From Glomus cerebriforme (Eukaryota; Glomeromycota; Glomeromycetes; Glomerales; Glomeraceae): a DNA stretch of 64,000 bases. The stretch is taken from the NCBI GenBank assembly GCA_003550305.1, contig QKYT01000061.1, forward strand, positions 145,508 to 209,507, given 5' to 3'. The notes under the pieces are model-generated. The model saw nothing but the letters and a program-made list of their open reading frames with translations, was not told the DNA's origin and ran no database searches. The translations under genes were made by a program, and so were the position numbers. Positions 11,705-23,161 of this stretch are shown piece by piece; the stretch's first letter is position 1, and each line of letters opens with the position of its first letter.

Positions 11705-12756
11705 ATGTCAACTTCAGAAGATTATGATGCTGTACGTGAAGATATCAAGAAAATTATTCCAAATGAAGAGGTTAAAGATGGATTTGGACCAATTTTTGTA
11801 CGTTTAGCTTGGCACGCTTCTGGAACTTATGATATCAACACAAAAACTGGTGGTTCTAATGGAGCTACTATGAGGTTTCATACTGAAAGTTCTGATGCGG
11901 CTAATAATGGTTTGGATATTGCACGAGACGCTCTTGAACCAATAAGGGAAAAGCATCCTTGGATTTCTTGTAAGTTTTCGTTTTATTCAAAGATATTTTC
12001 ATTAAAAAGGAAATATTAATTTATATATATGTTATACCAGATGGTGATCTTTGGACTCTTGCTGGTGTTGTTGCTATTAAAGAATTAGGTGGCCCAACTG
12101 TTCCATGGAAACCTGGTCGCATTGATGCAACTGATGAAAGTGCGGCCCCACCCAACGGTCGTCTTCCAGATGCTGAAAAAGATGAACAACATATTCGACA
12201 GGTTTTCAATCGTATGGGATTCAACGATCGGTTAATATTCACAATTTTGGTAAATTTGGTTTATTTTGTGTATGATAAAATGGCTGCTAATCTCAAATTT
12301 GACATTGGGTTTGAAAAATTTAGTGAGATAGTTGCTCTCATTGGAGCTCATTGTCTCGGTCGATGCCACAAGGATCGCTCAGGATATGAGGGGGCTTGGA
12401 CTTTTACTCCGACCCGATTTAATAATCAATTGTGAGTCTTATTAGACAATTCGGTTTATTTTTGAGCTTTTGATTTTAATCTTTTTCTTCACAATTTTTT
12501 TTTTAGTTATGTTCTATTATTAAGTCAGAATTGGACCGAAAAAGTATTAGATACCGGAGTAAAACAATTTAAAAATGACAAAGATACAATTATGATGCTT
12601 CCAGCTGATTACGCATTTTTCACGGATCCAGAATTTAAAAAAATTGTTGAAGAATATGCTAAAGATAAACAAGCATTCTTTAATGATTTTGCTGCGGCAT
12701 TTGGAAAATTGTTGGAACTCGGAGTTCCGCGATCGAGTGGTGAGGCTCGATTATAA
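11705..12756 (+). CDS. CCP1: Cytochrome c peroxidase-type class I haem peroxidase, no presequence
   Basis: Reduces hydrogen peroxide with electrons from cytochrome c in the classical family. Four exons (11705-11969, 12041-12230, 12324-12431, 12507-12756) give 270 residues. Distal pocket residues are R33, W36 and H37 ([11 protein letters not shown]). The proximal His is H161 in ALIGAHCLG, and W177, sixteen residues later, matches the radical Trp of yeast CCP (H175/W191). [15 protein letters not shown] is the typical C-terminal stretch. The protein begins only about 30 residues before the distal Arg, so the mitochondrial leader found in classical CCP is absent. It may be a cytosolic form, or an upstream leader exon may have been missed. 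The Trp favours cytochrome c as donor, but an ascorbate-using hybrid cannot be excluded. Tail ends are convergent with the gene at 13310. Confidence 0.94.
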
Positions 12757-13309
12757 TTAAAATAATATAACTTGAATTTTAATAAAAATAATTTTTCAAT
12801 CATCTTTTGTTATTTTCTCTCATATAAACCGGTTTTTAGATACGGAAACTGCTACCTGTTAAAGATCACTTCGCGCCTTTCTGATGATTACTTTTGGATT
12901 TGAAATAAATGCAATTTGGGTGTATGTTTAAACAAACATGATAATGATCAAAATTTATTTCGGATACTTTTCTATTTGCCGCAGTAATAAATTGTTAGTA
13001 GTAGTAGGATGCGATTATAAAGTTACAACGTACAATTAAAATTTATTTTCTTCTAAGAAGTAAGAATCAAAAATACAATAATAATTTTACAAATAAAATT
13101 GTCACAATTTATAAACTTCTTTCAAATAAGTTCTATCTTTCTTTTTTGTTCAATATATGTAATTAATAAAGAATACAAATATAATAAAAAAGAGTCAAAA
13201 AACTATTCTCCACAAGTAAAGAATTTTGATCAAAAAGAATTATAAACAACATAAAAGCACAGCTCCTAAGTTGTGTTAATGATAAAGAAGGGAACGCTTT
13301 AAATTAAGA
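12757..13309. other. Convergent 3' intergenic region
   Basis: 553 bp between the stops of the peroxidase and the following minus-strand gene. AT-rich with AATAAA-like words near 12778, 12901 and 13164 that could serve as polyadenylation signals for either side. No repeats or genes were recognised. Confidence 0.4.
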
Positions 13310-14055
13310 CTAATATTCAATAATTGATGCGGTGTCTTCAGTAATTTTCATATCATGCGTAAAAGAACTTTCTTCACTAATTCCATCAGAATTGGTTTCA
13401 TAATTTCTATCGCTGGAACCTTCACCATTGTCCATGAGTTCATCATCATAATCATAACCATTCATATGTTGATAGTGATAATATTCGGCAGTATTTCTAC
13501 CATCTTCAACATAAATATCGCCTCCAGCTCCACTTTTATTTTGATATCTTGATTGAGGATAAATATATTGAGAATCCCAATTCCAGCACTGAGCTTGTTG
13601 TTGTTGTACTCCAATTAATTTTTCCATGTACTTAACATATAATTTATCTACCATTTCTTGATATGTTTTTCTTCTACTTTGCCAATATCCTTGTGGTCCT
13701 CGACTTTTATCTTTTAATGTTGCTGAAGATTTTGAACTTAAGATAGTTTTTCTTCCTGATGTTAATTTCATTACATCAAAACAAAATCCTACTGTCGTTT
13801 GAAACGTTGAAACAATTCCAATTACTACTAACAATGAATTCCATATGCAAAACCTATAAACAAAATTAAAAAACTTTTAACAACTTTTTTTTTTTTAAAA
13901 AAACAAAACTTCTTGGTTGAAAAACGAAAAAAAGTAAAGTACATCATTGATAACTGAACTGCAAAAGCCATCCAACGGTTTACCGCAATCACTAAAAGCG
14001 TCACGATTGCGAATGACAATCGAACAAGTTTCATAATAGTACTAATAATAAACAT
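13310..14055 (-). CDS. Unidentified membrane protein with long acidic, Tyr/Asn-rich tail
   Basis: Two exons (13943-14055 and 13310-13853) join in phase to 218 residues. The N-terminal approximately 75 residues contain two hydrophobic segments (near 9-30 and 40-62), separated by NRWMAFAVQ. The remainder is soluble: a basic stretch (SGRKTILSSKSSATLKDKSRGPQGYW...RRKTYQEMVDKLYVKYMEKL), a Gln run, then an acidic Tyr-rich tail ending in ...EDTASIIEY. The Tyr/Asp-rich tail looks disordered and might carry phosphorylation sites. I do not recognise the family. Both ends are supported by an ATG and TAG with a clean GT-AG intron, so the gene model is more certain than the function. Confidence 0.65.
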
Positions 14056-14613
14056 CTTTCTATTAAAAATATCTATATCGAATCTGTTTTAATATGATTC
14101 TCACAGAAAATATTATAAACTTTAGAGGGAGAAAAAAAAAATAATTAGAAACGAGGGAAGTACCGTGAAATATACTAAAAGTTATGCTAAGATATATCCG
14201 ATAAATCAAAACCATGATAAGGATCAAAGTCACAGTTGCCAAAAATGTGAATGTAACTTAATTTGGTCTAATCCAATCTGCCTGTTATGCGGCTAAAGTA
14301 TGATAAACATTTGCTTATGAAGTATCGTTTTAGATTTTCATTATTTATTAGGGAAATTAAAGTTGTACCTTGTTTATATATTTAAAGGTAAATCATATGT
14401 ATACTAAATAAATAAGTTTTACTGTATGTTTACTGTATTTAAAAATAAAAAATAAAAAATAAAAATTTTCCAGGTATTAACATATGAATTATGGCAAATT
14501 CAAATTTATTTTAATAATTAAAATTGAATAAGTAAAAAATTAAATCAAATAAATTAAAATCGATTTCGTATTTAAAAAGATTACCAACTTAAGCAACTTT
14601 AAGTTTGCCAAAA
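14056..14613. other. Intergenic, upstream of membrane protein and 3' of S1P lyase
   Basis: 558 bp, AT-rich, with an AAATAAAA run at 14440-14467. Nothing with coding or repeat support was seen. Confidence 0.4.
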
Positions 14614-16681
14614 TCACGCGGAATATAATGCATCTAAAAATCCACAAGCGACCTCATTTACGATCGACTTGTCCGGAATACTTGCTGCCATTCCATAAAT
14701 GGCTGCAGTTCCAGAAGATTTTTTATTTGGATTAGACTTAATCTCATTAACCGATTCTCTAAGATCCTGCAAAAATTGTTCAGCATGAGCTACTGTAAGC
14801 AATGTACATGCAATATGAACTGCTGGTGGATTTTGCAATGAATTTAAATTCCATCCTTTGGCGGTCATTTTATCGCTAATGTCATAAACATTAAGTGTCT
14901 TTGAACCGAAAGCCACTACCGATGCAAGTGGTTTTCCGCATACAAATAGATCATCCATTTGACGGATGCTTAAAAAGAATAGTAATTATTATCTCTTTTT
15001 TTCAAGGAAAATACTGATTTCTGAATGACTCACCCTTCTTCAATTATCTTTGCACATCCTACAATCTTTTTTGTCGCATCAATATAACCATTTCTTCCCA
15101 TTCTCATTAAAGATGCCCAACACCCGGCAATTAATGCACCAGGGCTAAAAAATCCAGCAAAGATATCTTAGAAATATATTAGTACTTGTTAACCACTTTC
15201 ATATAAGTAAACATTACCGTGATCCAGCAATTGTAGGTGAAGCATAAATTCCTCCTGTCCATTCTGGACAAAAGAAATATTGATATTTGCGAAGACTTGT
15301 TGTGCGATACATGATCACTGAAGATCCTTTTGGTGCAAAACCATACTACGCAACAATATTTCACAATAATAAAATAATGAATTAGCATAAGTTTTATTAT
15401 AAAATTTTTTCAACACAGTCTTACCTTATGTGTGTCGCATGATATTGAAGTTACACCATCGATTCTGAAATCAAAAGGCTGAGCAGGAAATCCTGCTTCT
15501 TCTAAAAATGGTACCAAAAAACTGCCCAAGCAACAATCAACGTGCATTCCTATATTACGTTTTTTGGCAATTGCTGCTAGTGTAGGAATGTCATCAATTA
15601 TTCCATGTGGATAATTTGGCGCAGACCCTGCAATCTGTCAAAACAAATTCTTAGGAAGCCTTTCTTGTCAACGAAATATTGTATAACGAAATATTTACCA
15701 TAACCGTGTTTTTATTAATGGCTCTATTAACAGCTTTGGTATCAACACGACAATCGCTAGGATCAATTGGAATTTTTATAATTTTAATTCCAAAATAACC
15801 AGCTGCTTTATCGAATGCTGCGTGTATAGTTTCTGGGACAACCCTATCGTTATATTTGAAATAGTTAAAAGTTGTATAACCGTTGGAAATCTTGAAATTT
15901 TAGAACTTACATTTCAGGTTCAGTAATTCCTTTCTCTTTCCTTGCCCAATCGCGATATGTTTTACATGCCATCAAAATACTTTCAGTACCACCTGAAGTT
16001 GTAGTACCTCCTGCACTTGCAGGTGCGTGATACATATCAAGCACCATCGCGACAATTTCGGCATCCATTTTTCTTACACCAGGAAATACTTCAGGATGCA
16101 AAGGATTACTTACAGAGAACAATGAATATGCTTCATTAAGTATTTTTGAATGATCTTTGCCTCCGTGATATACTGCACCAGATATCCGACCATCCTCCCA
16201 CTTTACATCACGATTCATATCCTGATATCTAACAAAGTAAATCAAGTTATTCAAGAATCTGCAATTAGCATGATAGATGAATTATTTACAATTACCTTTT
16301 CAATTCTTCTCTTATTCGCGCGTCACTAAAACCAACATCAGGTAATGAAAGATATCTCGGTACACCCGGTTCTTTCGGGGCAATTTTATCCTCCAACTCT
16401 CTTATTACTTTATCGAGCTCAGTTTGAAGTTTATCTCTTGCACCAGGCGCACTTGTTATTAACCTAAAAACTGCACCACCAATAACATAATAAAAATCTA
16501 CACAAGTACGACGTACTCCTTGAACAGCAATTTTATTTAATAAGATAGAACCATAACGATATAATACTAGGATAAATATAAAGTTTTTCAAATGAGTTAA
16601 TTTAGGAGAATTTAATAAGATGAAAGCAAACTCAATTAATTTTCGTGGCGAAGTTAATGAACTTGTAACTTGGCTCGACAT
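14614..16681 (-). CDS. DPL1: Sphingosine-1-phosphate lyase
   Basis: PLP enzyme of the endoplasmic reticulum that cleaves long-chain base phosphates into a fatty aldehyde and phosphoethanolamine, the exit step of sphingolipid breakdown. Seven exons on the minus strand (16296-16681, 15911-16228, 15699-15843, 15425-15634, 15218-15345, 15034-15144, 14614-14968) join in phase to 550 residues, close to yeast and human enzymes. The Schiff-base Lys is K353 in SCDTHKYGFAPKG. Other family stretches are [57 protein letters not shown] and [19 protein letters not shown] hydrophobic segment near residues 30-50 fits the single N-terminal membrane anchor. The start at 16681 is the first ATG; the preceding in-frame codons lack ATG. 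It shares a 243-bp divergent promoter with the BAR-domain gene. No break is seen. Confidence 0.96.
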
Positions 16682-16924
16682 TTTTTGGAACAAATTAAAA
16701 TTAAATCCAAATTTGATTTATATATATATAGATCGTAAAATGCTAGCCCGATTTACTTTTCCAAAGAGATTTGCTAATTACATATATTATATAACACTAC
16801 AAATTTAGCCATGATTAGCAAAAATTGCTTTTAAACACGTAACTAGCTTTATCATGGTACCTGTTTGTTATTAACAACAACAAGCTTTCCTCCATTTAAT
16901 AACTAGGTATAGGTTGAGCTCAAA
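16682..16924. promoter_or_regulatory. Compact divergent promoter of S1P lyase and BAR-domain gene
   Basis: Only 243 bp separate the two ATGs, so regulatory sequence must be shared or interleaved. A TATATATATA run lies at 16719-16728, about 40-50 bp upstream of the lyase ATG. Confidence 0.5.
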
Positions 16925-18130
16925 ATGAATAATATTTCTCGAGCACTTACTAAAAATATCAGTCAAGCATTTCAGGTTTGAGGATTTAGTTTTGGCGTTG
17001 AAAACACGTACATACATTTATTTCATCTATATATTACTTTTGTAGCTTGCATCGGAGAAACTTGGAACCGCAGAGGATATAACTGATCTACCTCAAGAAT
17101 ATAAAGAACTTGAGTTGGTTAATATTCTAAGAGAAATATTCAGTTAGTTTGTTCGATGTCATAATGGCAGTTTTTTTATTCTAACATAAAATCTCTGCAT
17201 TTGGCTTTAATAATTAATATGAATTGAAAGCGTGTTGATGCTCTCCGAACGACTCATGAAAATTTACTCAAAATTACTCGCATTCATACTAATTCATCAT
17301 ATGATTATCCTGGGCAAATTCAAGAAACTGTAAAAGAGCTTTCACGTAGTGTTGGTGATCAACTTAAAATTTTCACTCAAAGTCCTGCTGAAAGGGAGGC
17401 AGAATCACGAGAAGCAGAAACTTCGGCACCGCCACAGCCAAAGACATATCATCACGCTTTAGCGCGTACTTGTGCACAAGGTGCTGAATTATTGGGTACA
17501 GAAGATCCTTTCGGGGCTGCGTTGATTAAATATGCGGCTGTACAAGAACGTATTGGAGAACATAGAATTAAGATGGATTCCGAAATTACTCAGAAATTTG
17601 TTCAACCGTTCAATGTAACACTTAATACTAGTATTCAATTTGCTATGAGGGCCAGAAAAAATGTCAATTCAACACGATTGGCACTTGATAGTGCTAAGAG
17701 AAGATATAAATCTACTCGTGGAGAAAGATCAGAAGCTACACGATTAGAAGTTGAACAAGCAGAGGACCAGTTTGTATCCGCTGTTGAGGAAGCGACTAAA
17801 TTAATGAAAGCTGCACTTGAAACGGTATTTAAATGGAACATTTATATTATATTCTTCAATCATTTAAAACATTAATACGTTTTGATTTATCATCATTTTA
17901 AATTTTCAGCCTGAACCTCTTCGAAATCTTGCTGAATTGGTGGCAGCTCAACTGGCGTTTTATAAAGAAGCACATGAAACACTTGCTCAACTTGCACCAG
18001 AGATTGATGAAATGCAAGTGACACAGGAAGCTTTGTATAGGTAACTTATGTCAATATAAATTATTGTATGTTAATTTGTGAACGAATATTAATTTTCTTT
18101 AATTGTAACAGAAACAGTCGTAATGATTAA
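16925..18130 (+). CDS. BAR-domain protein (Gvp36-like)
   Basis: A membrane-curvature protein. Five exons (16925-16975, 17046-17117, 17231-17824, 17910-18040, 18112-18130) give 288 residues that are almost entirely helical heptad-like sequence, the length expected for a single BAR domain. Recognisable stretches are RTTHENLLKITR, the loop FTQSPAEREAESREAETSAPPQPKTYHHALARTCAQGAELLG, YAAVQERIGEHRIKMDSEI, and LDSAKRRYKSTRGERSEATRLEVEQAEDQFVSAVEEATKLM, which is typical of endocytic/vesicle BAR proteins of the yeast Gvp36 type. The N-terminal helix (MNNISRALTKNISQAFQLASEKLG) could be an amphipathic N-BAR helix. The last coding exon is only 19 nt. The donor at 17118 (GTTAAT) is non-consensus but is the only one that keeps frame. 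Confidence 0.88.
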
Positions 18131-19440
18131 AGTTATCTTTATAATCTAGTTATCTTAATTTTTGAAAATTATTATTTCAACTTTGTATAATTAGTAGACT
18201 CGTATGGAAATAATGTTCGCATTAAGCAGGTGTAAGGTATATGACCAAATATTTATATTGGCAAAATTATTATAAATTAAATATTACAATTATTTAGTTA
18301 TTATTTTAATAAATTTACATGCTGAATAGAACATATTTTATACTAATACTACATTATGTAATTTTTAAATATACTAAATTGTTATAGCCTGTATCAGTTT
18401 AAAAAGATGAAAGTCTAAATGATCTTATTGGCTAAACGATAATCCACATTTTTTGATCCATCGGATTGATCGTTAATTATTTTTTTGTATAGGTTGATCA
18501 TTTATTGAGATTTATATATGAATATGTGACTTGGAGTTTGTGGAACATCTAATCATCATCAAGTCTACAATTAAGTACCGATTCCTGGACTTTTACAAGT
18601 ATCACCAAAATCAGTAAATTTTCTCATAATGAAACTGACATACTCTGGGGAGACTGGACTTGTTGATAGACAATCGTTCGGAAGTTATTAGGAAGGTTGA
18701 GATAAGGCTTTGAGGCAAGTATTTTTAAATTTCCCTTAAAGGTAGGTAGTATTGGAGACTCCCAGAAGGGTGAAACTCATACAACTACAGTAGACATCTT
18801 GTCGTCTACCTCTTGTTCATTGTGGTCTGCAGAACAACTAAAATAGCTAACACAGAAAGCACGAATTTATCAGTCACTGACTTCAAGTTCATAATTCTGT
18901 TATTTTATGCCACTTTCTGATATGAATTTGAATGATGAAATCAATGATTTCTTTAAAAGTTTTTTGAACAAAAATTAAAGTGTTTAAGTATTTAAGTATT
19001 TTTTTTATCATAATTTATTAAATGTCTATCAATAGCATATTTTTTATTACTTAATTTAATGAATATATTTCTGTTTAATCTGTTAGTTTTTATATTAATA
19101 ACATATTAACATACTGTATATTAAAATTTTAAAATAAAATTATTATACTTTTTCAAAATTAAATTTTAACCAAAACTGACTGGTCGCATCTTACTTTGGA
19201 GGGTGAGAGAATTTATAAAAGATAGTAATTTATTATAATCATAAATTTATATATAATAAATATCTTTAAGGCCTCTTATTATTTAAAAATAAAAAATTTT
19301 AACCAAAACTAAAAAGATTGAAATAATTTTATTTTTACTTAACTAATTTCTAATCAATTTTGCAAAATATTTTTTATTTAAATTAAAATATTTTTCTTAT
19401 TTATTATTATTTATATAATACATATTTTAAAATATGTATT

Positions 19441-19522
19441 ATTTATTTCATAGGGGGCTAGGAATATTATGGGTTTTTTCCCAAAAGGAAAAAAACCATG
19501 ATATTCTCCCCATGAAATAAAT
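19441..19522. repeat. 82-bp foldback hairpin
   Basis: The arms ATTTATTTCATAGGGGG...GGTTTTTTCC (19441-19481) and GGAAAAAAACC...CCCCATGAAATAAAT (19487-19522) are inverted copies, with a 4-nt bulge (CTAG) and a few mismatches around a 5-nt loop. The GC content of the stem is well above the surroundings. It could be a tiny MITE or a structured RNA element. Confidence 0.7.
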
Positions 19523-20341
19523 GGGTAATCCTCCAGAGCATATCACTCATTAAATAATATGTGACTTTACATGATTAACTATTTTAAACTTTTTTTTTAC
19601 ATTATTTTTCTACAAATTATTAAGTTATTATAAGACATTTTAAATAGTTCTTATAAAATTAGTGATTTTTTAGCTGTCTATATGAGACTGAAAAATAAGT
19701 GAATGAAAATTTCTGGTTAGCTAATCACATGCAAAAAATTAGACTAAAGGCAATCATGAGTGACACTTAATGTGACAGGGAATTATAAATATGATTCCAG
19801 TTTTTTTTCTTTATAATTAACCTTTATATAAAAATATATTTTTTTAATTATATTATTAGGGTAAATCTAGATCTAGCATAGGAGTAAGACATTTATATAT
19901 CACTGGGAATTTTCTTAATTCAGTAATTCTGACTGAAATTACCATTAGAATCGTCTCATCATGACGAATCGAATGGTAGTAAATTCATTTAGATCTAATC
20001 ATTAGAGCTTGCTCCGACTTCAATAATCTTTGCCTTTTTGGGTTATGTAATAATACCCAAGTTCTCAAAATAGAAATTCTGGCCAAAATTAAAAAATTCG
20101 GCCAAAATTAATGGATGTGACGATTAACATATGACAAATAGAATTTCACAACTTGAAAAAATTCTGTCCCTAGAATAAATAGTAAAAATGAAAGTTGAAG
20201 GGTATAACACAGGGATGACAAATTGGAGGCGATAAATAATGATATCGCACCCCCGCATATTATTATTTAAATAATAAAATACTTTTCTTATAATAATATG
20301 AAATTTACTTTGAATTATTACTAATATTTCATTACTAGTAT

Positions 20342-20350
20342 TATTATTTA
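20342..20350. repeat. Target-site duplication, left copy (MULE)
   Basis: TATTATTTA, identical to 28391-28399 on the other side of the element. The word is AT-rich, so alone it would be weak; exact abutment to both TIR ends makes it convincing. Confidence 0.85.
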
Positions 20351-20459
20351 GGAAAAATTTATTTCTCATCTCGGAGTGAGATCAATATTCCTCATCCCGT
20401 CACATGATCATATAATGATATATAAATATAATACCTATCATTTAATAATATTAAAATTT

Positions 20460-20539
20460 ACTCAGTTAATTCAGTTGGTAGAACGCTAGATATTTTATTT
20501 TTTTATCATAAAAACACAGGTTCGATTCCTGTACTAGAC
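20460..20539 (+). repeat. tRNA-like module A (left TIR, outer)
   Basis: Acceptor-like ACTCAGT and ACTAGAC flank a D-arm-like TTCAGTTGGTAGAAC and a full T-arm with the perfect B box GGTTCGATTCC in a CAGG/CCTG stem. The A box TAATTCAGTTGG has one deviation. The anticodon arm is replaced by a GATA...TATC stem around a T-rich loop. Confidence 0.75.
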
Positions 20540-20694
20540 TTTTTAATTTTAATTAATTCTAGAGTTTCTTATGTCATGTAGTATCAACAAAAATTCTCAA
20601 GGATTTTTGTTAAAATTGGAATTTAAATTTTTTAATCGTTCTTTGAACCTTAAAAAATAAGCGTTTATAACACCTAGCTATCATTTAGTAATTT

Positions 20695-20771
20695 GCTCAG
20701 TTAGTTCAGTTGGCAGAATGCTGGATATTTTTTTTTATCATAGAAACGCAGATTCAATTCCTGCGCTAGGC
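20695..20771 (+). repeat. tRNA-like module B (left TIR, inner)
   Basis: Has a perfect A box (TAGTTCAGTTGG) and a slightly decayed B box (GATTCAATTCC). The acceptor arms GCTCAGT and GCTAGGC pair poorly. A run of nine T lies between the boxes. Confidence 0.75.
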
Positions 20772-20976
20772 TTTTAATTTTTTTTTTTGTTTTTATTATG
20801 ATTATCTTGTATTACTATAACATATCATATAATACGCATCTTTGTGACGCATCTTTTTACGTGTAGATGCATTTCACTTACAAAGACACTTTTTTATTGT
20901 AGAACATGTGAAATCACAACAATGCATATTATTGGTCAATCACAAGTGCAGACAGATCGACAGATATTGCATCATA

Positions 20977-21258
20977 ATGAATCTAACTGAAGATGTTCTT
21001 CAGATAAATAATGGTGGTAATGAAGACAATATGCCTTTCACTAAAAATATAATAGGTTCTGAATTTGCAAATTGCGTTAGTTTGCCTTCAATCTATACAC
21101 TAATTGAGTTTGAAGTGGAAATGAAGTTTTATTCTATGTCTATTGCCATTCATTTTGTTGAGCAATATGCTCTTCAAAAAAACTTTGCAATTGTTAAATA
21201 CAAGAATGAAACTTTTTTGGACGTACTTGTAAGAAGAGAGTATTTAAATGTGATTTAA
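20977..21258 (+). pseudogene. MULE transposase, N-terminal fragment
   Basis: A 93-codon open frame from ATG to TAA. The segment FEVEMKFYSMSIAIHFVEQYALQKNFAIVKYKNE reads like the start of a FAR1-type DNA-binding region (a helix that places the Zn ligands later). The rest of that domain is lost in the next insertion (21319-22557). Not a stand-alone gene. Confidence 0.6.
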
Positions 21259-21318
21259 GGGGAAATATAAGGAGAAACTTTCAAGATCACTGTTAGGTAA
21301 AATAAAGAATAAGGAGAG

Positions 21319-22557
21319 TAGAGCTTCCGTTTGATATTCAAATTGAGATTCAAACGTTTGAAAAGATTTAAGGTATGGATTCGAATATGATTCGAATCTC
21401 ACATGACATTCGAATCTTAAATCCTAAAAATTCGAGTCGAAAATAAATAATTTTTTTTTCTTGTAGGCTTCTTGCGGTTCTTGCCTTTTTCCAAAATGGC
21501 AATTTTNNNNNNNNNNNNNNNNNNNNNNNNNNNNNNNNNNNNNNNNNNNNNNNNNNNNNNNNNNNNNNNNNNNNNNNNNNNNNNNNNNNNNNNNNNNNNN
21601 NNNNNNNNNNNNNNNNNNNNNNNNNNNNNNNNNNNNNNNNNNNNNNNNNNNNNNNNNNNNNNNNNNNNNNNNNNNNNNNNNNNNNNNNNNNNNNNNNNNN
21701 NNNNNNNNNNNNNNNNNNNNNNNNNNNNNNNNNNNNNNNNNNNNNNNNNNNNNNNNNNNNNNNNNNNNNNNNNNNNNNNNNNNNNNNNNNNNNNNNNNNN
21801 NNNNNNNNNNNNNNNNNNNNNNNNNNNNNNNNNNNNNNNNNNNNNNNNNNNNNNNNNNNNNNNNNNNNNNNNNNNNNNNNNNNNNNNNNNNNNNNNNNNN
21901 NNNNNNNNNNNNNNNNNNNNNNNNNNNNNNNNNNNNNNNNNNNNNNNNNNNNNNNNNNNNNNNNNNNNNNNNNNNNNNNNNNNNNNNNNNNNNNNNNNNN
22001 NNNNNNNNNNNNNNNNNNNNNNNNNNNNNNNNNNNNNNNNNNNNNNNNNNNNNNNNNNNNNNNNNNNNNNNNNNNNNNNNNNNNNNNNNNNNNNNNNNNN
22101 NNNNNNNNNNNNNNNNNNNNNNNNNNNNNNNNNNNNNNNNNNNNNNNNNNNCTTGATATATTTTTATTTCACTTTACTTATTGTGATGTATAATAGTTAA
22201 CGTTAAGCAAGAATGAATAATGTAATAAATGTATTTGTTGTATTATTTGTATTATAAAATAAAATAAATTCATTGATAAATCATATTATTGTTCATCTTG
22301 TAGATAAAACTCTCCCAAATTAAACTCTGTTTCTTCCATTAAAAAAAAAAAAATTTGACAATGTATTTATTAAAATCAATTTATAATTATTTTATCGAAT
22401 CTAATAATTATATTTGAATCACATGGATACATTNGAATCATATGACATATTCGAATCATGTGACATATTCGAATTTTAAAATTTTATATTTGAATATCTA
22501 ATGTTGTATGACTTATGAATGAACATTCGAATATATTAATTTCAAACAGAAGCACTA
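21319..22557. mobile_element. hAT-type non-autonomous element with TTCGAAT motifs, containing assembly gap
   Basis: Termini TAGAGCTTCCGTTTGA (21319) and the complement TAGTGCTTCTGTTTGA (ending 22557) are near-perfect inverted repeats. The flanks are the identical 8-mer AAGGAGAG at 21311-21318 and 22558-22565. Both subterminal regions are dense in TTCGAAT/ATTCGAA words. The interior is 645 Ns plus AT-rich DNA, so whether it carries a transposase is unknown. An open frame at 21472-22200 is an artefact of the Ns. Confidence 0.82.
21507..22151. other. Assembly gap (Ns)
   Basis: 645 consecutive undetermined bases inside the hAT-type element. Confidence 0.99.
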
Positions 22558-22565
22558 AAGGAGAG

Positions 22566-23161
22566 CAAAAAGTAGGGATATACGTAACAAGTAAACATTA
22601 ATCAAAAAAGAGACTCACCAATAGCATATGTAACATTGTTTAACAACGAACATAACTATGAAATTTCTGTCAAAACTGTAAAGTTTGTTACTGCATACAG
22701 AAATTTTCTGAAGAAATTATGAAGCTAATAGAATTTTATGTTGTGTATGGCCGATGTAATGCAACAACAATTAGGAATCTTCTTCAACCAAAATATCCCG
22801 ATCGCGTATTTTTTACTCAAGATTTTAGAAATGCTATTTAAAGAATTAAATGAGAAAATGGATTAAACCTAGGTGATGCGATATCTTTGCTAACCAAGTT
22901 TCTTAAATTTCAAGCCAATGATCCTGCATGGTTTGTAAAGCCATTATTAGATAATAATCAGCTAGTTGGTATCTTTTGAATATTATCAGAACAGCGCGAA
23001 AGATGGTCAAAATTTCACGACATTATCATTTACAATAATACTGCCTGAACTAATAAGTATAATTATTCATTAAGTCTCTTTATCTTAATTGATAATTATA
23101 ATAAGAGCAAATTAGCAGCTCAGGCATTTATGTAGAATAAAAGGCAAGAATCTTATAAGTG
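22566..23161 (+). pseudogene. MULE transposase, middle fragment
   Basis: Translatable only piecewise: VYGRCNATTIRNLLQPKYPDRVFFTQDFRNAI, then after stops FHDIIIYNNTA and YNKSKLAAQAFM. These are the first catalytic-region strands of FAR1/MULE transposases; the region is cut by stops and by the MITE at 23162. The usual Asp after the 'F-I-x-x-Q-D-E-R' stretch cannot be confirmed. Confidence 0.65.

Larger units (their letters stand above)
18131..20350. other. AT-rich intergenic stretch with repeat fragments
   Basis: No gene is supported. It holds the foldback at 19441-19522, a word shared with other repeats (GACGAATCGAATGGTAGTAA at 19962-19981) and paired GGCCAAAATTAA words at 20083-20111. The last 9 bases (20342-20350) are the left target duplication of the Mutator-like element. 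Confidence 0.5.
20351..20790 (+). repeat. Left terminal inverted repeat of MULE with two tRNA-like modules
   Basis: About 440 bp. From the tip: GGAAAAATTTATTTCTC, then a GAGATCAATATT word, a TA-rich stretch, then two roughly 235-bp repeats, each beginning with ATTAAAATTT or similar followed by a tRNA-like module. The same order is found in reverse at 27745-28390. Confidence 0.85.

Noticed and set aside
20460..20539. Functional tRNA gene
   Set aside because: T-arm and D-arm look real, but the anticodon arm is a T-run with no readable anticodon and the acceptor stem pairs poorly.
21472..22200. 242-codon open frame
   Set aside because: It consists almost entirely of Ns from the assembly gap.
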